From Microbacterium sp. HD4P20 (lineage in GTDB: Bacteria > Actinomycetota > Actinomycetes > Actinomycetales > Microbacteriaceae), in NCBI RefSeq assembly GCF_019449275.2, contig NZ_JAHZQZ020000012.1, positions 310,001 to 374,000 on the forward strand: a DNA stretch of 64,000 nucleotides, written 5' to 3'. A program made the translations under genes and the position numbers. Of the stretch, positions 1-9,057 are shown piece by piece; position 1 is the stretch's first letter; each line of letters starts with the position of its first letter. The notes beneath the pieces are model-generated. The model made no database searches and was not told the origin of the DNA. It was given only the letters and a program-made list of their open reading frames with translations.

Positions 1-2588
1 CCCAGGCTCTCGGCGCGCTGCCGCGGCCGGATCACGGCGACCTGTTCTTCGACTTCGAGGGCGACCCGCTGCACTGTGAACCGAGGCAAGCCGGGAAGCC
101 TCCGGTGCCGGGGGAGCCGACCCTGTGGGGCATCGACTACCTGTTCGGCTGGGTTGACTCGCGCGAGCAGTACACCGCTCTGTGGGCGCACAGCTTCGCC
201 GACGAGAAACGCGCGCTCGAGAGCTTCCTCGACATCGTCGCCCTGCGGCGCCAGCAGTTCCCGGGCATGCACATCTACCACTACGCGCCCTACGAGCCGA
301 CGCACCTGCTCGCGATGGCGGCGCGGCACGGCGCGCGCGAGGCCGATGTCGACCGGCTGTTGCGCGACGGCGTCTTCGTGGACCTGTACCCGATCGTCCG
401 CCGGGCGTTGCGGGTGGGGTCCCGGTCCTACTCCATCAAGAAGCTCGAGCCGCTCTACATGGGCGATGAGGTGCGCACCAGCGACGTGCAGAAGGGCGAC
501 GACTCCATCGTGCGCTATGTCGAGGCGCGCGCCCTGGCCGACGACGGCGACGATGTCGCGGCGCGCGACATCCTCGACGATCTCGCCGACTACAACCGGT
601 ACGACTGTGTGTCGACCCGGCGTCTGCGTGACTGGCTGGTCGATCGCGCCCGCGAGGCGCAGCTGCGGCCCTCTCCCGATCCCGAGCCGGATGAGCGGGC
701 GTACGAGCCGTCGCCGCGTGCGACCATGCTCGAGGCGCTCGCCCAGCAGCATCCCGACGATTCCGTTCCGGCGCGCACGCTGCATCTCGGTGCCGCAGCG
801 ATCGACTACTACCCGCGCGAGTCGAAGTCCTTCTGGGCCACCCACTTCCTGCGACTGCGAGAGCCGGTGTCGCTGTGGGACGAGACGCGCGACGTGGTGA
901 CCGTCGACCCCACCCGCAGCCGTGTGCTCGAGGACTGGCACTTCGGCGAGAGCGGGCGCGGCGGCGAGCGCCGGATCATCGAGCTGCGGGGCGACCTCGC
1001 GCCCGGCACGCGCCTGAGCGAGGGCACGAGCCCGTTCGCGCTGTACGAGCTGCCCGCGCCCTACCCGTTCGAGGCGTCGCCGCGGTGGATCCACTCCTAT
1101 CGCTCCGTCAAAGTGCTCGAGGTACTCGACGACGGTGCCGTCGTCGAAGAGACGGCGGTCGACGGCAACACGTGGGCACCCCTGCCCCTCGCCCTCACCC
1201 CGCCGGCTCCGCCCGGAGCCGGCAACCAGCAGGCGGCGATCGATGCGTGGGCGGATGCCGTCATCAATGCCCACCCCCGGCTTCCCGAGGACCCGGCCAC
1301 CGACATCCTGTGCCGTCGGCCGCCCCGCACCCTGCGGCAGGCGCGGGACGGTGCGCTGCCCCCGGTCGACGGTGATGTCGTGGACGCGATCGCGCAGGCC
1401 GTGCGCGACCTCGACCGCAGCTACCTGGCCGTGCAGGGACCGCCCGGAACCGGCAAGACCTACGTCGGGTCACACGTGATCGCGCGGCTCGTGCGCGACC
1501 ACGGCTACAAGGTCGGCGTCGTCGCCCAGGGACACGCGACGATCGAGCAACTGCTGGATCGCGTCATCGCAGCCGGCGTGCCGGCGTCGCAGGTGGGCAA
1601 GGCTCCGAAGGATCCGAGCGCGCAGCACGCGTTCACGGTGGTGCCCAAGAACGGGATCGCCGCGTTCACGGCCGAGCACGATAGCGACGGCTACGTGATC
1701 GGTGGGACGGCGTGGGACTTCAGCCACGAGGGCCGGGTACCCCGGGCCAGTCTCGACCTGCTGGTGGTCGACGAGGCCGGTCAGTTCTCGCTCGCCTCGA
1801 CGATCGCCGTCTCACTCGCGGCCCCCCGCCTGCTGCTGCTCGGCGATCCGCAGCAGCTTCCGCAGGTGAGCCAGGGCACGCACCCGGCGCCCGTCGACAC
1901 CTCCGCTCTCGGCTGGGTGATGGACGGCGCCGACGTCATCCCCCACGAGTACGGGTACTTCCTCGCCCAGACTCGGCGGATGCGCCCCGAGGTCGCAGCG
2001 CCGGTCTCGGCACTGTCGTACCGGGGTGAGCTCGAAGCTCACCCGTCCACGGCTCTGCGCCGGATCGAGGGGGTCGCGCCCGGTCTCGTCCCGATCCCGC
2101 TCCGCCACCACGGCAATGCGACGCAGTCGCTCGAGGAGGCGGCTGAAGTGGCGCGACTTGTCGCCGACCTCGTTGGACGGGAATGGACCGACGCGCACGT
2201 CGACGGGGCAGACACATCGACGTCGCTGCCCACGCGACCGCTGGCGGCATCCGACATCATCGTGGTCACGCCCTATAACGCCCAGCAGGTCGCGGTCGAG
2301 GCGGCGCTCGGCGCTGCCGGATTCGCCGACGTGCCCGTCGGCACCGTCGACAAGTTCCAGGGCAAGGAGGCCGCGGTGGCGATCGTGTCGTTGGCCGCCT
2401 CCAGCGGGCGCGATGCGCCGCGAGGGCTGGAGTTCCTGCTGCTGCGCAACCGTCTGAACGTCGCGATCTCGCGCGCCATGCACACGGCCTACGTCATCTA
2501 TTCGCCGGGGCTCCTCGACGACCTGCCCTACACGCCCGACGGCGTCGCTCGCCTGAGCGGGTTCGCGCGGCTCGTCGGTCGCGGTTGA
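1..2588 (+). CDS. RecB-like nuclease fused to SF1 helicase (TM0106-type), 5' end cut off
   Basis: The frame is open from the left edge (first full codon at base 3), so the start lies outside the window. The visible N-terminal part is an RNase H-fold nuclease: DLFFDFEGDPL near the start supplies the D-x-E acidic pair, and YNRYDCVSTRRL further on looks like the last acidic motif of the DnaQ/RecB-like group. The rest is an Upf1-type superfamily 1 helicase, with Walker A GPPGTGKT, Walker B VVDEAG, GDPQQLPQ, VDKFQGKE and a final RNRLNVAISRA motif. Such nuclease-helicase fusions are common in Actinobacteria and are thought to act on nucleic acids in repair or decay, but I know of no firm role. It stands apart from the short gene downstream, which has its own promoter. 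Confidence 0.85.
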   Translation, partial: QALGALPRPDHGDLFFDFEGDPLHCEPRQAGKPPVPGEPTLWGIDYLFGWVDSREQYTALWAHSFADEKRALESFLDIVALRRQQFPGMHIYHYAPYEPTHLLAMAARHGAREADVDRLLRDGVFVDLYPIVRRALRVGSRSYSIKKLEPLYMGDEVRTSDVQKGDDSIVRYVEARALADDGDDVAARDILDDLADYNRYDCVSTRRLRDWLVDRAREAQLRPSPDPEPDERAYEPSPRATMLEALAQQHPDDSVPARTLHLGAAAIDYYPRESKSFWATHFLRLREPVSLWDETRDVVTVDPTRSRVLEDWHFGESGRGGERRIIELRGDLAPGTRLSEGTSPFALYELPAPYPFEASPRWIHSYRSVKVLEVLDDGAVVEETAVDGNTWAPLPLALTPPAPPGAGNQQAAIDAWADAVINAHPRLPEDPATDILCRRPPRTLRQARDGALPPVDGDVVDAIAQAVRDLDRSYLAVQGPPGTGKTYVGSHVIARLVRDHGYKVGVVAQGHATIEQLLDRVIAAGVPASQVGKAPKDPSAQHAFTVVPKNGIAAFTAEHDSDGYVIGGTAWDFSHEGRVPRASLDLLVVDEAGQFSLASTIAVSLAAPRLLLLGDPQQLPQVSQGTHPAPVDTSALGWVMDGADVIPHEYGYFLAQTRRMRPEVAAPVSALSYRGELEAHPSTALRRIEGVAPGLVPIPLRHHGNATQSLEEAAEVARLVADLVGREWTDAHVDGADTSTSLPTRPLAASDIIVVTPYNAQQVAVEAALGAAGFADVPVGTVDKFQGKEAAVAIVSLAASSGRDAPRGLEFLLLRNRLNVAISRAMHTAYVIYSPGLLDDLPYTPDGVARLSGFARLVGRG

Positions 2589-2596
2589 CCCCCGCG

Positions 2597-2644
2597 TAGA
2601 CTCGCGCTCGACCCAGACCAGCCCGCGACCGATCCGTCAGGAGG
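2597..2644 (+). promoter_or_regulatory. -10 box and Shine-Dalgarno site of the DUF3467 gene
   Basis: A TAGACT -10 box at 2597-2602 is followed by a leader of about 45 nt that ends in AGGAGG at 2639-2644, 8 nt before the ATG. This is a conventional leadered start, in contrast to the many leaderless ones in the window. Inferred by eye. Confidence 0.5.
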
Positions 2645-2652
2645 CACGCACC

Positions 2653-2973
2653 ATGGCCGACGAAGCCCCCCGCCAGTTCGAGATCGATCTGCCCCCCGAG
2701 CTCATCGGCGGTGCGTACGCGGACTTCGCCAACGTGTGGCATACGCCCACGGTGTTCGTCATGGACTTCCTGACGCTCGCGCAGCCGCCTCGCGAGCAGG
2801 TCGATGCCGACACGGGGCAGCGGCACACGATCGTACCGGCGCGCGTGGTCAGCCGCATCCGGATTCCGCCCGAACAGGTCTTCGAGCTCGCCAAGGCCCT
2901 GACGCAGCAGCTGGAGTTCTGGGAGCAGGAGACCGGCCGGCGCACGTCGCAGGATCCACCGCTCGGCGATTGA
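2653..2973 (+). CDS. DUF3467 family protein
   Basis: This is a 106-residue protein with no signal peptide or membrane segment. It matches the DUF3467 family by its FEIDLPPELIGGAYADF opening, the central VWHTPTVFVMDF strand and the C-terminal RIPPEQVFELAKAL helix. Family members are small and found in many bacteria; their function is not known to me. The ATG has a strong AGGAGG site 8 nt upstream. The gene sits alone between the nuclease-helicase and the convergent upp gene, separated from upp by a GC-rich minisatellite. Confidence 0.8.
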   Translation: MADEAPRQFEIDLPPELIGGAYADFANVWHTPTVFVMDFLTLAQPPREQVDADTGQRHTIVPARVVSRIRIPPEQVFELAKALTQQLEFWEQETGRRTSQDPPLGD

Positions 2974-3160
2974 CGACCTGGGCCCGAGGCCGGCGTCGGG
3001 CCCTAGACAACTGCCCTGGTCGTGTCAACCCCGTTGGGTGCCCGATCAGGCGCACGTAACCTGACCAAGCGTCGAGGGGCGTGGGTGCGGCATCCGTTCG
3101 GCGAGGGGCGGATGTCGCGCCCGCGCTCCTCGTTCGCAGCAGGCTCGCTGCCGCCGTACC

Positions 3161-3235
3161 GCCCGCCCGCCGCCGGCCCGCCCGCCGCCGGCCCGCCCGC
3201 CGCCGGCCCGCCCGCCGCCGGACCGCCCGCCGCGG
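3161..3235. repeat. 15-bp minisatellite, five units
   Basis: Four perfect copies of GCCCGCCCGCCGCCG (3161-3220) and a fifth degenerate copy (3221-3235) lie head to tail between the convergent DUF3467 and upp genes, just past the upp stop codon. The tract is pure G/C apart from one A in the last unit. I see no gene in 2974-3250; the tract may vary in copy number by slippage and may affect 3' ends of upp transcripts. Confidence 0.9.
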
Positions 3236-3250
3236 GCCCAGGCTGCCCGG

Positions 3251-3883
3251 TCAGACCGTCCCGTAGAGGCGGTCGCCGGCGTCGCCGAGCCCGGGCACGA
3301 TGTAGCCCTTCTCGTTGAGGCGCTCGTCCATCGCGCCGAGGACGAGGGTGACATCGCGGCCGTCGACCTGCTTCTCGATCGCGGCGACGCCCTCGGGGGC
3401 GCCGAGCAGGCAGATCGCGGTGACGTCCTGCGCGCCGCGCGCGAAGAGGAACTCGATGGCCGCGCCCAGCGACCCGCCGGTGGCCAGCATGGGGTCGAGC
3501 ACGAAGCACTGCCGGTCGCTGAGGTCGTCGGGCAGGCGCTCGGCATACGTCGACGGCTCGAGCGTCTCTTCATTGCGCACCATGCCGAGGAATCCGACCT
3601 CGGCGGTGGGGATGAGCTTGACCATGCCCTCGAGCATCCCGAGTCCCGCGCGCAGGATGGGCACCACGAGGGGCCGCGGTTCGCTGATCTTGACCCCCAT
3701 GGTGGTGGTGACCGGCGTCTGGATCTCGATCGGCGAGACGCGCACGCCACGCGTCGCCTCGTACGCCAGCAGGGTCACCAGCTCTTCGGTCAGCTGCCGG
3801 AAGACCGGCGAGGAGGTGCGCTGGTCGCGGAGCACCGTGAGCTTGTGGGTGATGAGCGGGTGGTCGGCGACGTGCAAGCGCAT
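3251..3883 (-). CDS. upp: Uracil phosphoribosyltransferase
   Basis: Makes UMP from uracil and PRPP in the cytosolic pyrimidine salvage pathway. The 210-residue length equals the usual UPRT length. The PRPP loop is [15 protein letters not shown], preceded by the [13 protein letters not shown] core strand, and the C-terminal [13 protein letters not shown] motif is the usual uracil-binding end. The frame extends 22 codons further upstream, but I chose [15 protein letters not shown] because it fits the family N terminus and because a TACCCT -10 box ends 6 nt before this ATG, which points to a leaderless transcript. It diverges from tadA. Confidence 0.93.
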   Translation of the reverse strand: MRLHVADHPLITHKLTVLRDQRTSSPVFRQLTEELVTLLAYEATRGVRVSPIEIQTPVTTTMGVKISEPRPLVVPILRAGLGMLEGMVKLIPTAEVGFLGMVRNEETLEPSTYAERLPDDLSDRQCFVLDPMLATGGSLGAAIEFLFARGAQDVTAICLLGAPEGVAAIEKQVDGRDVTLVLGAMDERLNEKGYIVPGLGDAGDRLYGTV

Positions 3884-4044
3884 ACGCCCAGGGTAGTGCG
3901 TGCCGTCCGCCACCTCCGGCGCGAAAAGACGCGTCGAACACGGCGACACGCCGGTTCGGGATGCCTCGCCCCGGCGTGTCGGCTGACCGGCCAGTGTTTT
4001 CGCAGGGCAGCGTGGGGCGAGCAGGGTCGGGATAGCCTCGAGGG

Positions 4045-4506
4045 GTGCACGCCGACCCCGCCGATCTCGCCGCGATGGACCGGGCTCTCGCCCTGGCCTC
4101 GGCCGCGGGGGAGTCCGGGGATGTGCCGGTCGGCGCGGTGGTGACGGATGCCGCGGGCCGAGCCCTCGGCGAGGGCCGCAACCTGCGCGAGGCCACGCAC
4201 GACCCGACGGCGCACGCCGAGGTCGTCGCCTTGCGGGCCGCCGCGGCGGTGACCGGATCGTGGAACCTCGAGGGATGCACGCTCGTGGTGACCCTCGAGC
4301 CTTGCCTCATGTGCGCGGGGGCCGTCCTGCAGTCACGCGTCTCGCGCTTGGTCTTCGGCGCGTGGGACGACAAGGCCGGCGCGGCCGGTTCGATGTACGA
4401 CGTCGTCCGCGATCGGCGCCTGCCGTATCGCGCCGAAGTGGTCGCCGGCGTGCGCGAGGCCGAGGCATCCGCGCTGCTGCGCGCGTTCTTCGACGAGCGT
4501 CGTTGA
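4045..4506 (+). CDS. tadA: tRNA-specific adenosine deaminase (A34 to I34)
   Basis: Deaminates the wobble adenosine of tRNA-Arg(ACG). At 153 residues it is a single cytidine/deoxycytidylate deaminase domain. The zinc-binding and proton-shuttle motifs are both present: HAEVVAL (His and Glu) and [10 protein letters not shown] (the PCxxC pair). The GTG start is supported by a TAGCCT -10 box at 4033-4038, 6 nt upstream, so the message is probably leaderless. Upp and TadA both act on nucleobase metabolism but are divergent, not an operon. A guanine or cytosine deaminase is an alternative, but the spacing of motifs and the length fit TadA best. Confidence 0.9.
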   Translation: MHADPADLAAMDRALALASAAGESGDVPVGAVVTDAAGRALGEGRNLREATHDPTAHAEVVALRAAAAVTGSWNLEGCTLVVTLEPCLMCAGAVLQSRVSRLVFGAWDDKAGAAGSMYDVVRDRRLPYRAEVVAGVREAEASALLRAFFDERR

Positions 4507-4605
4507 CGCGGCTGCCGGTCTGAGCACGCCGCGACCGCCCTGTCACCGAACTCGGGGGCCAGGTTCTGCGGCTACGCGACGGCTGTTGCCGTAGCGGGCG
4601 CCACC

Positions 4606-5532
4606 TCAGCGGGGGAGATGCGGCAGGACATCCGCGCCGAGGTACTCCACATGCTCGACATCCTGCAGGTCGAGCAGCTGGAAGTAGACCCGCTCGATTC
4701 CGAAGCCCTGATAGACGCCGATGCGCTCGGCGATCTCGTCGGGTCCGCCGACGATATTGGTGCCGTCGCGCACGTCGTCGAGGGTTTTGCCGATGCGAGC
4801 TGCCCGCTCCGCAACCGCCCGGTCGTCCTTGCCGGCGAACGTCGACATCGCGATCGACAGCCTGATCGTGCCCGGATCGCGACCGACGCGCTCGCACGCG
4901 GCGAGGAGATTGTCGATGCGCTCCTGGATCTGGTGGTCCTCCGGGAAGCCGACGTTGTATTCGGTGCCGAACCGCGCCACCAGCTCGGGTGTGCGCCGCG
5001 GCCCGCCGCCGCCGATGATCACGGGCACAGGACTCTGCACCGGTTTGGGCAGCGCGGGCGCCTCGACGAGCCGGTGACTGCGGCCTTCGAACGAGTAGGT
5101 CTCACCGGCCGGGGTGGACCACAGCCCGGTGACGATCTCGAGCTGCTCCTCGAGCAGATCGAACCGACGGTCGGGAAACGGGATGCCGTACGCCTCGTGC
5201 TCGCGGGCGAACCACCCCGCGCCGAGGCCGAGTTCGACGCGTCCGCCCGACATCTGGTCGACCTGTGCGACCTGGATGGCCAGGATCGCAGGGTGCCGGA
5301 AGGTCACCGGTGAGACGAGCGTGCCCAGCCGCAGCCGCGTGGTCTCACGGGCGAGCCCGGCGAGGGTCGTCCATGCGTCGGTCGGGCCGGGGAGGCCATC
5401 GCCCATTCCGCTGAGGAAGTGGTCGGAGCGGAAGAATCCGTGGAAGCCGAGCCGCTCGCCGGCCTGCGCGTAGGCGAGCTGGTCGGCGTAGGTCGCGCCC
5501 ATCTGGGGTTCGGTGAACAGGCAGTACTGCAC
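4606..5532 (-). CDS. LLM-class F420-type oxidoreductase
   Basis: A 308-residue member of the bacterial luciferase-like family, in which most actinobacterial members use coenzyme F420. Recognisable features are the N-terminal YCLFTEPQMGATYADQLAYA, FRSDHFLSGMG, the LGTLVSPVTFRHPAILA strand and the VELGLGAGWFAREHEAYG segment, and PVPVIIGGGGPRRTPELVARF before the C-terminal strands. The substrate cannot be told from sequence. The start is a GTG (read as Met) with AAAGGA about 5 nt upstream. It is co-directional with the CDF transporter gene but separated by about 70 bp. A second, distinct family member lies at 34802-35602. Confidence 0.85.
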   Translation of the reverse strand: MQYCLFTEPQMGATYADQLAYAQAGERLGFHGFFRSDHFLSGMGDGLPGPTDAWTTLAGLARETTRLRLGTLVSPVTFRHPAILAIQVAQVDQMSGGRVELGLGAGWFAREHEAYGIPFPDRRFDLLEEQLEIVTGLWSTPAGETYSFEGRSHRLVEAPALPKPVQSPVPVIIGGGGPRRTPELVARFGTEYNVGFPEDHQIQERIDNLLAACERVGRDPGTIRLSIAMSTFAGKDDRAVAERAARIGKTLDDVRDGTNIVGGPDEIAERIGVYQGFGIERVYFQLLDLQDVEHVEYLGADVLPHLPR

Positions 5533-5603
5533 GGTGTCCTTTCGGGTGGTCTCGCGCGTCGTCGGCAGGGCGCCAGGACGGCGACCCTCGAGCGCGGCGG
5601 GGC

Positions 5604-6569
5604 TTAGTCGGCGGATTTGATGACGAAGTCCGAGGTCGGCGGGGTCGGGTCGTCGCCGGGACGATAGATGTCGGGCTCGAAGTAGATCACCCGCGCGGTG
5701 GGAACGGCCGCGCGCACGCGGTCTTCGATGCGGTTGATGTCGGAGGCGATGCGCGCGAGCGAGTCATCCGCAGCGAAGCCGACCTTCGCCGCGACGAGAA
5801 GCTCGTCGGGGCCGAGATAGAGGGTCTTGATGTGGATGAGCTTGTGCACCTCGGGTCCGGCGAGGATGGCATCCACGATGCGCTCGTGATCGGCATCCGT
5901 CGCTCCTTCTCCGACGAGCAGGCTCTTGGTCTCGATGCCCAGCGTGATCGCGACGAGGATCAGCAGCGTGCCGATCATGAGCGTGCCGATCGCATCGAAG
6001 ACCGGGTTGTGCGTGATGGCGGTCAGGCTCACTGCGATCAGGGCGAACACGAGACCGGTGAGCGCGGCGATGTCTTCCAGCAGCACCACAGGCAGCTCGG
6101 GGGCCTTCGCGTGCCGCACGAACGACACCCACGACTGTCCCTTCGCGCGGACGCGGTTGCTCTCCTTCACGGCGGTGCGCAGCGAGAAGGACTCGAGCAC
6201 GATGGCGACCAGGAGCACCCCGATCGGGATCCAGACGTTCTCGAGCTCGTGCGGATGCGTGAGCTTGTCGATGCCCTCGTAGATCGAGAAGAGGCCGCCG
6301 ACCGAGAACAGGATGATCGACACGACGAACGCGTACACGTACCGTTCGCGCCCGTACCCGAAGGGGTGCGCGCGGTCCGCCGATCGTTTGGCCCGTCGAC
6401 CACCCAGCAGGAGGAGCAGCTGATTGCCGGAGTCGGCCACCGAGTGGATGGCCTCGGCGAGCATCGAGGCCGAACCCGACAGAAACCACGCGATGAACTT
6501 CGCGATCGCGATGCCCATGTTGGCCAGGAATGCCGCGATGATCGCTCTGCTGCCGCCCGAAGCACTCAT
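5604..6569 (-). CDS. Cation diffusion facilitator transporter
   Basis: A 321-residue inner-membrane metal/proton antiporter. About six hydrophobic segments precede a cytosolic ferredoxin-like C-terminal domain from roughly residue 215. In TM2 the metal-site motif is HSVADSGN (H-x3-D); the TM5 motif reads LLEDIAALTG, with Glu-Asp where many zinc CDFs have His-x3-Asp. That pattern resembles the branch related to human SLC30A9, so the metal is uncertain. A TAGACT -10 box ends 6 nt before the ATG, suggesting leaderless translation. It is separated by about 36 bp from the alpha/beta hydrolase that ends upstream of nothing else, so it probably has its own promoter. Confidence 0.88.
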   Translation of the reverse strand: MSASGGSRAIIAAFLANMGIAIAKFIAWFLSGSASMLAEAIHSVADSGNQLLLLLGGRRAKRSADRAHPFGYGRERYVYAFVVSIILFSVGGLFSIYEGIDKLTHPHELENVWIPIGVLLVAIVLESFSLRTAVKESNRVRAKGQSWVSFVRHAKAPELPVVLLEDIAALTGLVFALIAVSLTAITHNPVFDAIGTLMIGTLLILVAITLGIETKSLLVGEGATDADHERIVDAILAGPEVHKLIHIKTLYLGPDELLVAAKVGFAADDSLARIASDINRIEDRVRAAVPTARVIYFEPDIYRPGDDPTPPTSDFVIKSAD

Positions 6570-6605
6570 GCGATGAGTCTACGGACGGGGCCGAGGCTCA
6601 CACGA

Positions 6606-7718
6606 TCAGTCGGACGAGCGGATGATGATCGCCTCGGTCGGCGGCGCTGGATCGATCGGGTGACCGACGTAGCCGATCGCCTCGAGGAGTGCGTGACGGA
6701 ACGCCACCGGGCGCTCGAGGTGCGGCGAGTGCCCCACGCCTTCGAGGCTCAGCTCGGTGACCTCGCCGCCCGCGGCGGCATAACGTTCGAGCACGTCGCG
6801 GGTCTGTGACACCATCTGCTGCGGCGGGGCGACATCGTCTCCCGGCCACCCCGGGATCACGCCGAGCTTGCCCAGGTTGTTCAGGTCGTAGAACGAGGCG
6901 TCCGAGACGATCGCGTCGAGGGTGCCGTGGATCCACAGGATCGGGGGCTTGTCGGCGAGCTCGACGATTCCCGACACGTCGAAGTGTCCCGGCGTCATCG
7001 TGTTGAGCACGCCCACACGGCCGGGGGCGAATCCCGGCCAGCTCTCGGACGGCACCGAGTCGCCCGGGTAGTTGCCGGTCGCGGTGGAGGTGGTGAGCAT
7101 CGACTCCACCCACACGTCTTCGTACGGGCTCTCGTAGCCGGCGGCGACGTAGCCGGAGCGGAAGACGCTGCGCGGCGAGGTCGGCGCCTCGTCGGTGCGG
7201 TCATGATCGTTGAGCCGCTGCACGAAGTCCGGGTTCGCCCCACCGCCTCCGCAGCCGGCGTCGTCGTCCGTGAGACGCGAACCGTCGCGGCGCGTGCCGC
7301 CGAAGCCGTACGGCGAGACGGGCGCCTGCAGGGTCAGGCTCAGTACCGGGTGGTCGAGTGCGTACTGCAGGATGACACCGCCGCCCATCGACCATCCCAC
7401 CAGGTGGGCAGTGGGGATGCCGAGGACGGCCAGTGCTGCTCGCACGTCGTCGCTGAAGTCGCGTACGCCGCGGGTCGCGTCGATGGGCGCGTGCTCGGTG
7501 CCGCCGAAACCGCGCAGGTCGATGGCGATCACGCGGAGGTCGGCGGGCAGATCCTGCATCGTCTCCTGCCAGAAGAGCGACGATGACACGTTGCCGTGGA
7601 TGAAGACGACGGTGCGATCCGGGGGAGTCTCGGGGTCGTCTCCCTCGCGCTCCAGGACGTTGACCATCAGTCGAGGTGTCTCGATCACTCGTGCCGTGAT
7701 GCCGTCGAAGAGCGTCAT
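6606..7718 (-). CDS. Alpha/beta hydrolase
   Basis: A 370-residue cytosolic serine hydrolase. The oxyanion region is VVFIHGNVSSSLFW, the nucleophile elbow is GWSMGG, the acid lies in WIHGTLDAIVSD and the catalytic His in GVGHSPHLERP, so the triad is complete. An enlarged cap covers the middle third. The substrate is unknown; related proteins hydrolyse esters, epoxides or C-C bonds. The frame is open far upstream, but MTLFDGITARVIE is chosen because GGGAGGA lies 5 nt before this ATG and the coding signal starts there. Confidence 0.85.
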   Translation of the reverse strand: MTLFDGITARVIETPRLMVNVLEREGDDPETPPDRTVVFIHGNVSSSLFWQETMQDLPADLRVIAIDLRGFGGTEHAPIDATRGVRDFSDDVRAALAVLGIPTAHLVGWSMGGGVILQYALDHPVLSLTLQAPVSPYGFGGTRRDGSRLTDDDAGCGGGGANPDFVQRLNDHDRTDEAPTSPRSVFRSGYVAAGYESPYEDVWVESMLTTSTATGNYPGDSVPSESWPGFAPGRVGVLNTMTPGHFDVSGIVELADKPPILWIHGTLDAIVSDASFYDLNNLGKLGVIPGWPGDDVAPPQQMVSQTRDVLERYAAAGGEVTELSLEGVGHSPHLERPVAFRHALLEAIGYVGHPIDPAPPTEAIIIRSSD

Positions 7719-7836
7719 GTCGATCCTCCCCGGATCCGGGCCGAGGCGCCCGTGCTCCGCTGCTTCGAGGATAGTCCCGCGCCGTCGTCCGGCAACGGCG
7801 GATGCCGCAGCCGGACGACGGCGTGCGCGAGCGTCG

Positions 7837-8511
7837 TCAGGACTCCGGCATGTCGACGGGAAGTTGGCCGGTATAGAACGCGAACGTGTTGTCGGCCGCC
7901 TGAGCTGCTTCGGAAGCATCCGCGCCGCTTGCGGCGTGGGCGGCGCCCCACGCCGTCGCCGCCCCGCGGTAGAAGGCCTTGCCCTCTTCCGTTGCGGCCC
8001 ACTCTTCGGCCGCACCCGGGGGGAGGGCGTCGCTGCCGCCCAGGTGCAGCGCGAGCCCGAGCAGGCCGCCATCCCAGCCGACGCCGGTCGCCCCGGGGCC
8101 GAACTGCTCCCAGAACCCCGGGGGCACATCGGCCGCGCGGGCCGTGTGCTCCAGTTCGAGTCGGGTGGTGTCCTCGCCGGTCGCGACCAGGCGCACGGCG
8201 ACCCAGCTCACGCCGCCGCCGTATTCCCACGTGACGCGGTAGCCGGCCGCGCCGTCGCGGGGCGGGTCGCACGTCAGTACGTCGCCTCCGGCGTTGCCTT
8301 CGAGCTGATAGTGCCCGCCGGCCCGAAGCTCACCGGCCACCGGCAGGAACCAGCGCGGGATGCGTTCGGGGCTCGTGACGGCATCCCATACGTCCTCGAT
8401 CGGGCTGGGGTACTCCTGTGTCAGCGTCTGGACGTGCGACGGCTCGCCGTCCATATCGGCGGTGCGGACGCCGCGCGTCACGGCGTCGATCTGTGCATTG
8501 ACATCGACCAT
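7837..8511 (-). CDS. SRPBCC (AHSA1-like) domain protein
   Basis: A 224-residue protein with the AHSA1/SRPBCC helix-grip fold: a first strand, then YPSPIEDVWDAVTSPERIPRWFLP, the classic start of the family, and later strands GYRVTWEYGGG and TTRLELEHTARA. The ATG lies 1 nt after the stop codon of the ArsR gene, and its AGGAG site is inside that gene, so the two are translationally coupled. ArsR-SRPBCC pairs are common in Actinobacteria; the SRPBCC partner may bind a hydrophobic ligand, but its role is unknown. The C-terminal 40 residues (AAHAASGADASEAAQAADN and onward) are low-complexity. Confidence 0.85.
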   Translation of the reverse strand: MVDVNAQIDAVTRGVRTADMDGEPSHVQTLTQEYPSPIEDVWDAVTSPERIPRWFLPVAGELRAGGHYQLEGNAGGDVLTCDPPRDGAAGYRVTWEYGGGVSWVAVRLVATGEDTTRLELEHTARAADVPPGFWEQFGPGATGVGWDGGLLGLALHLGGSDALPPGAAEEWAATEEGKAFYRGAATAWGAAHAASGADASEAAQAADNTFAFYTGQLPVDMPES

Positions 8512-8512
8512 G

Positions 8513-8986
8513 TCAGTTCTCCTCTGTGGTGTGCGGATCGGGGTCGGCGGTGTCTGCGGCGGCTGAGGTGTCGTCACGGGCGGTGGCGGGCGAGCCGGAT
8601 GCCGGGGCGCCCGGCTCGTCGACGGCGTCTGCCTTCGCCGCGGAATCCCGGGCGGCGACGAGACGCCGTTGCCGCCGACCGCGCGCGAGCTCGGTGCCCA
8701 GCGCATCGAGGTGCGGCTGCCAGAACCGTCGGAAGGGATCGAACCAGGCCGCCGCCGCCTCGAGCGGCTCCGGGTCGAGCGTGTAGAACCGGCGCGTGCC
8801 CTCGGGTCGCACGTTCGCGAAGCCTGAGGCTCGCAGCACCCGCAGATGCTGCGAGACGGCGGGCTGCGAGATGCCGAACTCTCGCTGCACGACTTCTCCG
8901 ATGTCGCCGGCGCTGTGCTCGCCCTCCGAGAGGAGTTCGAGGATGCGCCGGCGGACCGGATCGCCGAGGACGTCGAGGGCGTGCAT
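8513..8986 (-). CDS. ArsR-family winged-helix regulator
   Basis: A 157-residue DNA-binding protein. The winged helix fills residues 1-85: VLGDPVRRRILELLSEGEHSAGDI, then the recognition helix GISQPAVSQHLRVLRASGF and the wing RPEGTRRFYTLD. No metal-binding Cys cluster is visible, so it belongs to the non-metal group often paired with SRPBCC proteins. The C-terminal 50 residues are acidic and disordered. The ATG at 8986 follows the family N terminus; an upstream in-frame start would add 14 unlikely residues. A perfect palindrome in its promoter is the likely operator, giving autorepression. Confidence 0.88.
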   Translation of the reverse strand: MHALDVLGDPVRRRILELLSEGEHSAGDIGEVVQREFGISQPAVSQHLRVLRASGFANVRPEGTRRFYTLDPEPLEAAAAWFDPFRRFWQPHLDALGTELARGRRQRRLVAARDSAAKADAVDEPGAPASGSPATARDDTSAAADTADPDPHTTEEN

Positions 8987-9005
8987 GGAGCAATATTTGC
9001 ATCGC

Positions 9006-9019
9006 GACTTATATAAGTC
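9006..9019. promoter_or_regulatory. Palindromic operator over the ArsR gene promoter
   Basis: GACTTATATAAGTC is a perfect 14-bp palindrome between the divergent ArsR and proC genes. It contains TATAAG-type -10 sequence for the ArsR direction and is strikingly A+T-rich for this genome, so it is the best candidate site for autoregulation. It ends about 38 bp before the proC start. Confidence 0.6.
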
Positions 9020-9057
9020 AAGCCTCAACTAGTGGCAGCCGACCGTACGATGGCCGC

